Made by a program: the position numbers and the translations under genes. 64,000 nt of DNA from Chitinophagaceae bacterium (GTDB taxonomy: Bacteria; Bacteroidota; Bacteroidia; Chitinophagales; Chitinophagaceae), in the NCBI GenBank assembly GCA_016786845.1, contig JAEUVB010000015.1, positions 62,001 to 126,000 of the forward strand. The letters are read 5' to 3'. This document shows, in pieces, positions 52,957 to 61,256 of the stretch; the first letter of the stretch is position 1; each line of letters starts with the position of its first letter. The notes under the pieces were generated by a model, which saw only the letters and a list, made by a program, of their open reading frames with translations, ran no database searches and was not told where the DNA came from.

Positions 52957-53448
52957 CTATTTGTTCAACTCTTTGATTTTTGCAAAGAGTTCATTTTCGC
53001 CGCCTTCTTCATATCCTGTATGCTGATAGACGATCTTGCCTTGCTGGTCTACAATGATGCTGAAAGGAACATTCTGAAAATTCAGCGAACGCTTCAAATC
53101 ACTGTTCGGATCTACATAGGTTGGGAAAGTCCAGCCCTGAGACTTAGCGTAGGTTTTCACCATGGCCGTAGCGCGTGAATCATCGATGGATACGGTCATA
53201 TAGTTAAAACTTACTTCCTTTTGCCAATCAGGCAATTTCCCTTTGATGTTCTTGATTTCCTGCTTGCAGGGGATACACCATGTGGCCCAGAAACTGATCA
53301 GAGTCAACTTACCTTTTTCAACGGTTTCATTGAAAGCGATTTGCTTACCATTGATATCGCGGATAATCGTGGTTGGCAATTCTTGGCTTTGTGCAAACGA
53401 TAAAGCTGCGATGAGAATAAAGCCCAGGGAAAGAATCATTTTTTTCAT
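52957..53448 (-). CDS. TlpA-like thioredoxin-family disulfide reductase
   Basis: The protein has 163 residues with a signal peptide (MKKMILSLGFILIAALSFAQ). The thioredoxin fold carries the redox motif in LISFWATWCIPCKQEI (CIPC), 'YMTVSIDDSRATAMVKTYAKSQ' and the cis-Pro region 'NFQNVPFSIIVDQQGKIVY'. The mature protein acts in the periplasm, reducing disulfides of proteins such as cytochromes c or secreted enzymes. It is a single-gene unit. Confidence 0.93.
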   Translation of the reverse strand: MKKMILSLGFILIAALSFAQSQELPTTIIRDINGKQIAFNETVEKGKLTLISFWATWCIPCKQEIKNIKGKLPDWQKEVSFNYMTVSIDDSRATAMVKTYAKSQGWTFPTYVDPNSDLKRSLNFQNVPFSIIVDQQGKIVYQHTGYEEGGENELFAKIKELNK

Positions 53449-53581
53449 GTGAATGTTTTTTGTTTTTGTTTGAGCCCCCGGCCATAGGCAAAGGGCTTGT
53501 TTTTAAATGCTTATGTAAATCTAAGTAATATTCAGACTCAGAACAACCGAAAAGGTAAATAATCGATCTGTTAAAGAGCAA

Positions 53582-55075
53582 TTAATGCCTGAAATGTCTT
53601 TGTCCCGTAAACACCATGGCCAATTGATTTGCTTCGCAATAGGCGATTGAATCTTTGTCGCGTATGCTGCCACCCGGTTGAATAAAAGCTTCAATGCCTG
53701 CCGCATGGGCCATGCTTACACAGTCATCAAACGGGAAGAAGGCATCTGAGGCCAATACGGATCCTTTTAATTCTGCATTAAACTGTCTTGCCTTTTCGAG
53801 GGCCTGACGCAACGCATCTACTCTGGAGGTTTGTCCGCAGCCCTTACCGATCAGCTGCTTGTCTTTCACTATCGCAATCGCATTCGATTTGAGATGTTTA
53901 CAAACCAAATTGGCAAATATCAAATTCTCTTTTTCTGTTGCCGTGGTTTCCCGACCGCCTACTTCTTTCCATTCGGAATAATTGCCCTGATCCTGGTCCT
54001 GACTAATTGTGCCGTTCAGCAAACTCCGGCGCATGACTGACGCACCGGCTTGTGTATGGGCTTTCGTTTTCAGCAGAATACGGTTTTTCTTTTGTTGGAG
54101 TATAGTCATCGCTTCGGCGGTATAATCCGGTGCCAGTAATACTTCAAAGAAAATTTCGCTGATGGCTTGTGCCGTTTGCTCATCTACCGTTTGATTGCAC
54201 ACCAATATGCCCCCAAATGCACTTTCCGGATCACCCGCTAAGGCGTCATGCCAGGCTTCAGGCAAACTCGCACGGGAAGCTATGCCGCAGACATTGGTAT
54301 GTTTGATGATGGCAAAGACAGCTTGTTGTTCATCGCCAAATTCTCCTATCAGTTGCAATGCCGCATCTACATCCACTAAGTTGTTGTAGGATAATTCCTT
54401 GCCGTGCAGCTGTTCGAAAAGCTCATCCGGATTACCGGTAAATTTGGCTTGCTGATGCGGGTTCTCTCCATAGCGAAGCACGGTCGTTTGTGTATTGAAA
54501 TAATCGGATATCGCAATATCATAATCCATCACCACTTTGAAGGCCTTTGCTGCAAATGAACGACGCTGGACCAATGTCGTCTCACCCTGTTGTTGTTGCA
54601 ATATATTTTCAAGTACGGCATAATCGTCTTTAGAGGCCAATACCGTCACATGCGCATGGTTTTTAGCGGCCGCGCGTATCATGGATGGTCCGCCGATATC
54701 TATTTTTTCGATGATGAGCTTTTCCTCACTGGTCGAAGCCACCGTTTCTTCAAAAGGGTAGAGGTCCACAATCACCAAATCGATAGCCGGAATTTCATAC
54801 TGATTCATCTCTGCCAGATCCTGTTCTAATTCACGACGACCCAATATGCCGCCGAACACCTTAGGATGCAAGGTCTTCACACGACCACCTAAGATGGAAG
54901 GGTAGTGGGTGATACTTTCCACCCCGATGCATGGAATGCCCAAAGCTTCTATGAATTGCTGTGTTCCACCGGTGGAATAAATGGTCACGCCGAGTTGATG
55001 CAGGGTTTTAGCCAGACTGTCCAAACCATCTTTGTAAAAAACGGAAATAAGGGCCGATTGTATCTTCTGATTCAT
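53582..55075 (-). CDS. purH: Bifunctional AICAR transformylase / IMP cyclohydrolase
   Basis: The protein has 497 residues. The N-terminal MGS-like cyclohydrolase domain shows 'TLHQLGVTIYSTGGTQQFIEALG' and 'HPSILGGRVKTLHPKVFGGIL'-type sequence (here HYPSILGGRVKTLHPKVFGG). The transformylase part has RYGENPHQQA and the active-site IIKHTNVCGIA, and it ends 'FIQPGGSIRDKDSIAYCEANQL'. It catalyses the last two steps of purine synthesis to IMP. On the minus strand TACCTTCG (55100-55093) lies 17 bases before the start. Confidence 0.98.
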   Translation of the reverse strand: MNQKIQSALISVFYKDGLDSLAKTLHQLGVTIYSTGGTQQFIEALGIPCIGVESITHYPSILGGRVKTLHPKVFGGILGRRELEQDLAEMNQYEIPAIDLVIVDLYPFEETVASTSEEKLIIEKIDIGGPSMIRAAAKNHAHVTVLASKDDYAVLENILQQQQGETTLVQRRSFAAKAFKVVMDYDIAISDYFNTQTTVLRYGENPHQQAKFTGNPDELFEQLHGKELSYNNLVDVDAALQLIGEFGDEQQAVFAIIKHTNVCGIASRASLPEAWHDALAGDPESAFGGILVCNQTVDEQTAQAISEIFFEVLLAPDYTAEAMTILQQKKNRILLKTKAHTQAGASVMRRSLLNGTISQDQDQGNYSEWKEVGGRETTATEKENLIFANLVCKHLKSNAIAIVKDKQLIGKGCGQTSRVDALRQALEKARQFNAELKGSVLASDAFFPFDDCVSMAHAAGIEAFIQPGGSIRDKDSIAYCEANQLAMVFTGQRHFRH

Positions 55076-55193
55076 GCTTAAAAAATAATGCCGCGAAGGT
55101 AAGGTGTCAAAAGAATAAAGTTGAAGGAATTGATGAAATACACCCGAATCAAATGAATCTGCTTTGCTAAATATATTTTTACAGCCGATTCAC

Positions 55194-55201
55194 TATCTTT
55201 A
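55194..55201 (+). promoter_or_regulatory. -7-like box 4 bases before the 55206 gene
   Basis: TATCTTTA (TAnnTTTR) ends exactly 4 bases before the ATG at 55206. Confidence 0.45.
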
Positions 55202-55205
55202 AATC

Positions 55206-55649
55206 ATGAAATACCTAATCTTTTCTTTTTGCCTCGTAATAGCCTCCTGTAATTGGGCCAAACAAAAAACCAAAGAGACCGTCAACAAAACCGGTGAGGT
55301 AGTGGCCAAAACCGGCTCCGAATTTGCCGATGGCGTGGCCAAGGGTGTCGAGAAGACTTTTCAGCATGAAGTCGAAGTTTCTGCACCCCTTCAGCAGGCG
55401 GGATTAAGGACCGGTAAAATCAGCGTGCATGGTACCGACTCCACCACCGACAATATCGTTTCCGCCTATTTTATTTTTGATAAAAACTTCGAGCAGGAAA
55501 TTGTTGCCCGCATATTGAATACCGAGGGACAAGAATATGGCCGCAGTCGGGTCAAGATCAAGGCCAATCAAAAAGATGCGACCTATGTCGATTTCATTTT
55601 CGATCCCCGAACCGAAATCGAGCGTAAAGGGAAAATCGTGTTTGAATAA
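55206..55649 (+). CDS. Lipoprotein of unknown function
   Basis: The protein has 147 residues with a lipoprotein signal (MKYLIFSFCLVIASC) followed by NWAKQKTKETVNK. An amphipathic Lys/Thr/Glu-rich helix with an 11-residue-like periodicity ('KTGEVVAKTGSEFADGVAKG') leads into a compact strand domain (VSAPLQQAGLRTGKISV ... FIFDKNFEQEIVARILN ... YVDFIFDPRTEIERKG). No family is recognised. The membrane protein gene starts 9 bases after its stop, so they form an operon. Confidence 0.65.
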   Translation: MKYLIFSFCLVIASCNWAKQKTKETVNKTGEVVAKTGSEFADGVAKGVEKTFQHEVEVSAPLQQAGLRTGKISVHGTDSTTDNIVSAYFIFDKNFEQEIVARILNTEGQEYGRSRVKIKANQKDATYVDFIFDPRTEIERKGKIVFE

Positions 55650-55658
55650 TTCGCCCTC

Positions 55659-56144
55659 ATGACAGGAGCCCGCGCCAAACTAATCGGAAGCAAATACGCT
55701 TTCATCTCCATCGGTATAGGTCTGTTCGTAGCTCAACTCATCATGAGTTTTTTTTCATCCTCCGGAGATTTTTTCAGTGGCTTTTTCTGGTTTGTCGATT
55801 TCGATTACCTGCTCAATATTCTGATCGGAGTTGGCATCTTGTTTTTGTGCGGACACTATTTCGGTCGTATGGCCGGCTACGCAATCCTCATCAAGAAGTA
55901 TCATTATTTACTCACCGGTTTTTTATGCGGCATCTCTATCCTCTTTGTCGCCACTTTGCTCGCGAGCTGCATGGGGCTATTGCAGGAATGGAATTCTTCG
56001 GCCGGCGACTGGCCCGACCATATCTTGGATTATGTGGTTAAACCATTGTACTGGGTCATGTTCTTCGGATGTATACCGGTATTGGTAGTCGGCGCATGGT
56101 TTGGCAGAAGAATACAAAAGCAAGGCGAAAAGGAAATCGAATAA
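55659..56144 (+). CDS. Small membrane protein of unknown function
   Basis: The protein has 161 residues with four membrane helices (about 12-34, 46-72, 84-108 and 132-150) and short charged ends (MTGARAKLIGSKY and RRIQKQGEKEIE). Glycines are frequent in the helices ('ILIGVGILFLCGHYFGRMAGYAILI'). There are no catalytic or ligand motifs. It is co-transcribed with the lipoprotein upstream. Confidence 0.6.
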   Translation: MTGARAKLIGSKYAFISIGIGLFVAQLIMSFFSSSGDFFSGFFWFVDFDYLLNILIGVGILFLCGHYFGRMAGYAILIKKYHYLLTGFLCGISILFVATLLASCMGLLQEWNSSAGDWPDHILDYVVKPLYWVMFFGCIPVLVVGAWFGRRIQKQGEKEIE

Positions 56145-56204
56145 TCCGTATACGGAATCAGGAGCACATCATGCCGTCTGCTGCCCATCATCCTCCCGCT
56201 ATCC

Positions 56205-56263
56205 GCTGCTATCCCTCCCAGGGCGTCGGGGATATCCGCTTCTATCGGGGCTAATATACCAGT
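56205..56263 (-). repeat. Dispersed repeat family R5, copy 2 (reverse orientation)
   Basis: Read on the minus strand: GATAGAAGCGGATATCC, CGACGCCCTGGGAGG, then GATAGCAGCGGATAGCGGG. The halves and the CGACGC/GGAGG middle match 33770-33832. It lies in the 301-base gap 56145-56445, which holds no gene. Confidence 0.6.
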
Positions 56264-56371
56264 GCATCGCTTCGAAGTGGAAACCCCATCACACCACAAG
56301 AACAGATATATCCTTTGCATCTCTATACACCATCCCACCACTACGAAGAAGACTCCCCATCCCCCATCGCC

Positions 56372-56408
56372 TACTTAGTACTTAGTACTCAGTACTTAGT
56401 ACTAAGTA
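56372..56408. repeat. Palindromic AGTACTTAGT cluster
   Basis: Four closely spaced copies of AGTACT(T/C)AG/ACTAAG words occur. The right half, TACTTAGTACTAAGTA (56393-56408), is a perfect 16-bp palindrome. The cluster stands 7 bases before the -7-like box TACCTTCA (56416-56423) of the next gene, a good position for an operator. Confidence 0.65.
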
Positions 56409-56445
56409 TATTCACTACCTTCACACAAACATTCAACCCCATCCT

Positions 56446-56952
56446 ATGAAAACAACATTCCTTTCCGCACTCTTATGCTTAAGCATGCTCTTGTCGGTTT
56501 CCGTCAAGGCCCAGTCCCTCAGCCCCATACAATTCAGCGATCATCTCACCGCCATCGTCGACTCACTCTATGCCAGTGGCAAGCAGTGGGGCACTTCCTT
56601 CAACGAAGCTTATAAAACCAAAGACTATGCTTCTTTAACACCCTATCGGGCCAATATGGAAAAGTATATCCTGGCTTGCATCGTCGAACTCAAAGCCATG
56701 AAAGACGTCAAGAATTCCCGTGATCTCCGTATGGCGGTCCTCGATTTATTGTATATCGAGCAGAAGCTCGTGGTGCATGGACTCAAGCCGCTTGAGGCCT
56801 TCAACAGCCAATCGTCTGCCGAGGAAGTGAAAGCCGCCATGGATAAAATTTCCAAAGATGTGGAAGTGGAATCCCGCGAAATACAAAAAGTCAGCGCTGC
56901 CCAAATCGCCTATGCCAAAGCCAATGGGTTTAGGATAGAGGGGCAGGAGTAA
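56446..56952 (+). CDS. Secreted helical protein of unknown function
   Basis: The protein has 168 residues with a signal peptide (MKTTFLSALLCLSMLLSVSVKA, cleavage near KAQS). The mature part is almost entirely helical with heptad-like spacing (IQFSDHLTAIVDSLYASGKQ, 'ANMEKYILACIVELKAMKD', 'AAMDKISKDVEVESREIQKVS'). It resembles small periplasmic four-helix proteins; a link to the LIC11966 family is possible but unproven. A palindromic cluster lies in its promoter region. Confidence 0.6.
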   Translation: MKTTFLSALLCLSMLLSVSVKAQSLSPIQFSDHLTAIVDSLYASGKQWGTSFNEAYKTKDYASLTPYRANMEKYILACIVELKAMKDVKNSRDLRMAVLDLLYIEQKLVVHGLKPLEAFNSQSSAEEVKAAMDKISKDVEVESREIQKVSAAQIAYAKANGFRIEGQE

Positions 56953-57000
56953 TGCAGGAGTGAATAAGATTTTTTTATAAAAAAATAAATACAATACAAT

Positions 57001-57933
57001 ATGATGTTGTTTTCATACATGAAATTAAAATCTATACCGGCGAAAGGCCTGTTGATATTATTTATTTTACTCAATCATGAATTATTTGCGCGGAAAGTGA
57101 CATCCGTCTCTATCAATGAAATTCAAAATTGCTATCAAAAAATGGGTATTGACTCTGCGCTCAAACTTGTCTCCGGTAAGCCTATTTGTTTGATTGATTC
57201 ATCTCTGGCATTTGAACTCTCCAAAAAATGTATTGGAAGTTTGAATAGCCGAAGAGTGTGGTTTTTGTTAACCACTGCATCATTTTTTAAGAATGAAGAG
57301 TTGTGTAAAATGTTACTGTATAATTTGGATTATTACAGAGTGGAGTATTTAGAATCGCCGGAGAATATTTCATACATGGATTCCCGGCTTATTTGCCACA
57401 TCATATTTCAGAAGCACCCCACATCTATTTCTATACTAAAACAAGATTTTGAATATTGGCATAATGAGGAGAAGAGATTAATAGCAAAAGGTGACGCAAA
57501 TGATACTGAGTATCAAAAGAGGATTTGTCGGAATGTTCAAGGTTATATCATCACTGCCTTATCTTTATTGAATGAGAAAGAATTTGTGGAATCTAAATTG
57601 AAGGATTCGAATTCCGTAACTGTGTCAGAATCCCTTTATTGCGATGCACTTATGCAAAATCATTTAAACGCAAAGCCGGATACTGTTAAATTGGTTTCTT
57701 CATTTAATTCATTAGACGAATCGGTGTTAAAGGAAACTATATTGATTAATCAATTTGATATTTGGGGTAAAATTGATAACAAGTGGGATATTGCTTTAGT
57801 TTATAATAATAATTCTGGTATTGTTTCTGTATCAAATTATATAGGACATGGTGGTTGGGATGCTACATATATGATAAGGCTACTTACTCCTAATACTATA
57901 GAAGTAAAATTGGTTAGAGCGGGATTGTATTAA
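57001..57933 (+). CDS. Orphan AT-rich protein, unknown function
   Basis: The protein has 310 residues. The signal-like start is MKLKSIPAKGLLILFILLNH if the ATG at 57019 is used. The rest contains 'MGIDSALKLVSGKPICLIDSS', a helical middle with 'HNEEKRLIAKGDANDTEYQ' and a strand-rich end ('GGWDATYMIRLLTPNTIEVKLV'). No motif of a known family is seen. Base composition is clearly more AT-rich than in the genes on either side, which suggests recent acquisition. There is no obvious promoter box. Confidence 0.5.
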   Translation: MMLFSYMKLKSIPAKGLLILFILLNHELFARKVTSVSINEIQNCYQKMGIDSALKLVSGKPICLIDSSLAFELSKKCIGSLNSRRVWFLLTTASFFKNEELCKMLLYNLDYYRVEYLESPENISYMDSRLICHIIFQKHPTSISILKQDFEYWHNEEKRLIAKGDANDTEYQKRICRNVQGYIITALSLLNEKEFVESKLKDSNSVTVSESLYCDALMQNHLNAKPDTVKLVSSFNSLDESVLKETILINQFDIWGKIDNKWDIALVYNNNSGIVSVSNYIGHGGWDATYMIRLLTPNTIEVKLVRAGLY

Positions 57934-58041
57934 ATCGATTAGGATGGAAATATTCAGCTATACTCAATAAGCCAATCTATAAAATCCGATACGCTTTCAT
58001 CATCGCCTGCAACAACTCAGTCGTTTTAAAATGTTTTGCCC

Positions 58042-58134
58042 AACCTGATAGGTTTTTCTCCTTAATGCTTTCACCTTCCCCTCCACCTTGGTTTATGATG
58101 TTGACTGAACCTATAAGGTTTTCCTAAACCTTAT
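58042..58134 (+). repeat. AACCT-ATAGGTT-type hairpin repeats (R6)
   Basis: AACCTGATAGGTTTTT (58042-58057) and AACCTATAAGGTTTT (58108-58122) are followed by a 9-bp stem ATAAGGTTT-tcct-AAACCTTAT (58113-58134). This sequence type is common between genes in Bacteroidota. It lies in the gap 57934-58330. Confidence 0.5.
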
Positions 58135-58171
58135 CCGTTTTCGACCATGGTTTTAGTACAACATTCCGTAA

Positions 58172-58229
58172 GTCGCAACATGCGACAGACTAGAATTGCG
58201 AAACGAAGGACGTTTCGGCAGAACGGAGA
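58172..58229 (+). repeat. Two-hairpin repeat family R3, copy 2
   Basis: GTCGCAACATGCGAC (58172-58186), then TGCGAAACG-aagga-CGTTTCGGCA and AACGGAGA. The same plan as 14151-14211, with the arms of hairpin 2 changed on both sides so that pairing is kept. Confidence 0.7.
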
Positions 58230-58242
58230 CTCACCCGGCTAT

Positions 58243-58290
58243 AAAAAAACCTCATTGGAGCGCAACTCCAATGAGGTTTTTCTTTTTTCG
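58243..58290. terminator. Terminator of the DUF4397 gene (bidirectional)
   Basis: AACCTCATTGGAG-cgcaa-CTCCAATGAGGTT (58248-58278) is a perfect 13-bp stem. Flanking A- and T-runs allow use on both strands. Confidence 0.88.
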
Positions 58291-58330
58291 TTCTCAGAAA
58301 GGAAGGGTCCTTTCAGTAATCGCAGGTCAA

Positions 58331-59008
58331 TTATTTGTTTGTGATAATTTGTGCGCCCAATTCCTGTGTACCGGTGGCACCCAAAAATCCTTTGGCAAAT
58401 ACAGTGTATATTTTTCCGGCTGCCAGGCTAATCGTTGGTAAGGTTAAAGCCACCGTAGAGGTTCCGGCCACACGGACTTCCAAATTATAGTTGCCGGCAT
58501 CCAATGGCGTGAAGGCCGTGGCGTCTTTAAATGATTGATTCGAAAATACCACAGGGCCTCCCACTACAGCCACATCCACTGCCGGAGCATTCGGACTCAA
58601 ATGCACAAAGCGAACATGGGCTTTACCGGAAGCCGGTGCGCTTAAGTCATCCGAGAGCACCAGGGGCGATATTTTAGATACCGAATCGACGGCGAAAATG
58701 GAATAGTTTTTACCGGGTTCAAATAGCAGGGTGGCATTGATGACCGTGGTGGCGGTACCGGCCACATTCACTTTGATATTGTTCGACTTTGCTTCTACCT
58801 GCAAATAACCGGTGCTGTTTGGGTAGCCCAATGCGCTGGCATTTACTTTAGTATCATTCACTAACAGATCTACACCCGGTGCATCCGGAGATGCATGCGT
58901 CACATTGACATTCGCATACATCATTCCATTCGTGTCGGTGTTTTTGGTGCAAGAGCCCAGGGCTAAAAGCAATAAGGCCATAAAGGATAAACCAAGTTTC
59001 ATTTTCAT
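58331..59008 (-). CDS. DUF4397-domain lipoprotein
   Basis: The protein has 225 residues with a lipoprotein signal (MKMKLGLSFMALLLLALGSC) followed by TKN. Two DUF4397 beta-sandwich repeats are visible: 'VNVTHASPDAPGVDLLVNDTKV' near residue 35 and 'VRFVHLSPNAPAVDVAVVGGPVV' near 135, each followed by 'GYLQVEA..NIKV'/'AGNYNLEVRVAGTS' and 'GKNYSIFAVD'/'GKIYTVFAKG'. The domain is found in many envelope proteins of Bacteroidota and Firmicutes and has no known enzymatic role. It is a single-gene unit. Confidence 0.92.
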   Translation of the reverse strand: MKMKLGLSFMALLLLALGSCTKNTDTNGMMYANVNVTHASPDAPGVDLLVNDTKVNASALGYPNSTGYLQVEAKSNNIKVNVAGTATTVINATLLFEPGKNYSIFAVDSVSKISPLVLSDDLSAPASGKAHVRFVHLSPNAPAVDVAVVGGPVVFSNQSFKDATAFTPLDAGNYNLEVRVAGTSTVALTLPTISLAAGKIYTVFAKGFLGATGTQELGAQIITNK

Positions 59009-59150
59009 GTGTATTTATTTTTTTTAATGATGAATAATGCAGCGAATGTATACCTGCAAACCATGGTCAAAAAGCTAAACATTTTATAGATGATTAGGTT
59101 TATCTATCAGTAAATACCCAACCAAATTGGATTTGCAGATGTACTCTTAT

Positions 59151-59261
59151 GCCACAAATGATTTGTTACGTTCTCAAAATACTTTATGATGAGAAATACT
59201 ATGTATCATACAAAAGAGGTGCTTATTATGGCATCAAGGATTTTTTAATTCTGATTTAAGT
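59151..59261 (+). pseudogene. Possible remnant of a GIY-YIG endonuclease
   Basis: The short frame reads YVLKILYDEKYYVSYKRG, resembling the GIY-YIG start 'YVYVLKS..DGKYYVGYT'. It ends after 36 codons and the rest of the domain is absent. Only this short match supports it. The surrounding gap 59009-59487 is very AT-rich and holds no gene. Confidence 0.3.
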
Positions 59262-59487
59262 ACTTCAAATTCTTTAATCATGGATACCATGCATGTTGAT
59301 TGGTAGTCTAACAATTAATACAAGATAGATAGAATGTGAAAAAAGCAATTTAATGTGATGAATTAGCTATCCTATACATACAGAATCAACAGCATTTTAA
59401 AATTACGAAAGTCTCATATTAATTATTCGAAAGCCCCCTCCACCCATTTTTTGCCATAACCGAATTTTGGAATTAAATTGTGTGCCC

Positions 59488-60468
59488 ATGCGCGAAGGCA
59501 AATTCATAGACCAAAATATTGATCGTTGGAAAGACTATCTTGTGGATAGCAAGGATCCGGATGAACAGGCCGACCGCTTTGTACATTTGGTAGACGACCT
59601 CAGTTATGCCAAAACCTTTTACCCAACAAGTAAAACCACGCAATTTCTCAACGGTCTCGCCGCCCGGCAGTTTCAAAAATTATACCAACACCGTAACCTG
59701 CAATTCGGTCGCCTCATACAGTTTTGGCGTTACGAGTTGCCCCTGCTCTACGGGCGCTACCATCGCATCTATCTCTTCGTGTTGGCCTTCTTTACCTTAT
59801 GCGTCCTCATGGGGGTGCTCTCCAGCATGCACGATCAGACCTTTGTGCGCAGCATACTCGGCGACGGCTATGTAGATATGACGGAAGACAATATCCAAAA
59901 AGGCGATCCCTTTGGGGTATACAAAAACAGCAATGAATTTGGGATGTTTGTGAATATTGCGGCCAACAATATTCGCGTGGCCATGATGACCTTCTCCCTC
60001 GGATTGCTGGCCGGTATAGGCACCCTGTATATGCTGTTTACCAATGGGGTCATGCTCGGCAGCTTCCAATACATGTTCTTTGCCAAGGGCCTGGGCTGGC
60101 AATCCATCCTGGTGATCTGGATACATGGTACCCTCGAAATATCCGCCATCGTGATTGCCGGTACCGCCGGTATGATCTTGGGTGCTTCCTTTTTATTTCC
60201 CGGTACCTACAGCCGCTTAGAATCGCTGCGCCGGGGTTCGCGCGATGCGGTCAAAATTATCTTCGGTCTCATACCCTTCTTTTTGCTGGCCGCTTTCTTC
60301 GAAGGCTTCGTGACCCGACATACCGAAATGCCTGTATGGCTCAGTTTAATGATACTCATCGGTTCGGCCGCCACCATCATTTGGTATTTTATCATCTATC
60401 CTGTCCTGCTGCGTCGCTCCGGTATCCGTTTCGAAAAAGGTAAGATTATTTTTCCGCAAGGCGAATGA
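59488..60468 (+). CDS. SpoIIM/DUF95-family membrane protein
   Basis: The ATG at 59488 (MREGKFIDQN) gives 326 residues. A TTG seven codons upstream is less likely. A soluble helical N-terminal half (residues 1-95) precedes five membrane segments, with the family pattern 'NNIRVAMMTFSLGLLAGIGTLYMLFTNGVMLG' and 'GTLEISAIVIAGTAGMILG'. In Bacteroidota this gene stands with RDD, DUF4129, DUF4350, MoxR and DUF58 genes. The whole group may concern envelope or proteolytic regulation, but its function is not established. Its stop overlaps the next start (ATGA). Confidence 0.88.
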   Translation: MREGKFIDQNIDRWKDYLVDSKDPDEQADRFVHLVDDLSYAKTFYPTSKTTQFLNGLAARQFQKLYQHRNLQFGRLIQFWRYELPLLYGRYHRIYLFVLAFFTLCVLMGVLSSMHDQTFVRSILGDGYVDMTEDNIQKGDPFGVYKNSNEFGMFVNIAANNIRVAMMTFSLGLLAGIGTLYMLFTNGVMLGSFQYMFFAKGLGWQSILVIWIHGTLEISAIVIAGTAGMILGASFLFPGTYSRLESLRRGSRDAVKIIFGLIPFFLLAAFFEGFVTRHTEMPVWLSLMILIGSAATIIWYFIIYPVLLRRSGIRFEKGKIIFPQGE

Positions 60469-61256
60469 GGCATATTGTATTCTATATCGTTTTTGTATTC
60501 CTGAGTTTCTCTTTCACAGGGCTTCATGCGCAATCGGAATCCATTACCGCCGATACCCTCTTTCAGGATGAATATGCAGAGGATACTACGGCCGGTACCG
60601 ACAGCGATTTGGCCGCGGATGAAGAAACAAGCAGCGAAGAACCGGATACCAATGTGCTGAGAACCATTTCGGAAGAGGATTGGCAGAAAATAAAATCCGA
60701 CAAGGCATTTATTTACACCCGCAAGAAAGAGAAAAAACTACCCACCCAAAAAGATACCCCGCCACCGCCCATGCGGGATGTGGGCAACTACCTGAATTCC
60801 GGCGTCTTTAAGTTATTGCTCTATCTCCTCGTCTTCGGCATCATTGGTTTCATTATTTATAAACTGGTGACGAATAGCGAATTCAATTATTTTAAATCCC
60901 GCAGAAAGGATAAGAAGGCAACAGACTTTCAAACCATCGATGATGTGCAAACCTTCTCCGAATGGGATGCTGCCCTCGAAGCCGCCATACAACAACGCGA
61001 TTACCGCCTGGCCGTCAGGATCTTGTATTTAAAAACCTTGCAACAACTTCATCAGCAGTCCCTCATTCGATACGAACCCGATAAAACGAATTGGGAATAT
61101 GTATACGAATTGGGTAACGGTCCGCATCGCCCCGCCTTTACCAAACTGACCCGCTATTTCGATTATATCTGGTATGGTGAGTTTGCAGTACCCGACCAGA
61201 CCTTTCATGCCCTGCATGCCGAATTCAAAACTTTTTATACCGACATACAATCGTGA
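60465..61256 (+). CDS. DUF4129-domain membrane protein
   Basis: The protein has 263 residues with a signal peptide (cleavage near LHAQSE). An acidic low-complexity stretch follows at residues 28-70 (TADTLFQDEYAEDTTAG, 'AADEETSSEEPDTN'), one membrane helix lies at about 115-138, and the DUF4129 domain spans 160-263 ('YRLAVRILYLKTLQQLHQQSLI', 'TRYFDYIWYGEF'). Its ATG lies within the previous stop, and its TGA overlaps the GTG of the DUF4350 gene. Confidence 0.85.
   Translation: MRHIVFYIVFVFLSFSFTGLHAQSESITADTLFQDEYAEDTTAGTDSDLAADEETSSEEPDTNVLRTISEEDWQKIKSDKAFIYTRKKEKKLPTQKDTPPPPMRDVGNYLNSGVFKLLLYLLVFGIIGFIIYKLVTNSEFNYFKSRRKDKKATDFQTIDDVQTFSEWDAALEAAIQQRDYRLAVRILYLKTLQQLHQQSLIRYEPDKTNWEYVYELGNGPHRPAFTKLTRYFDYIWYGEFAVPDQTFHALHAEFKTFYTDIQS

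Noticed and set aside
57977..58115. Minus-strand C-terminal-like frame (ends KTTELLQAMMKAYRIL)
   Set aside because: There is no start codon upstream and it runs into hairpin repeats; at best it is a gene fossil.
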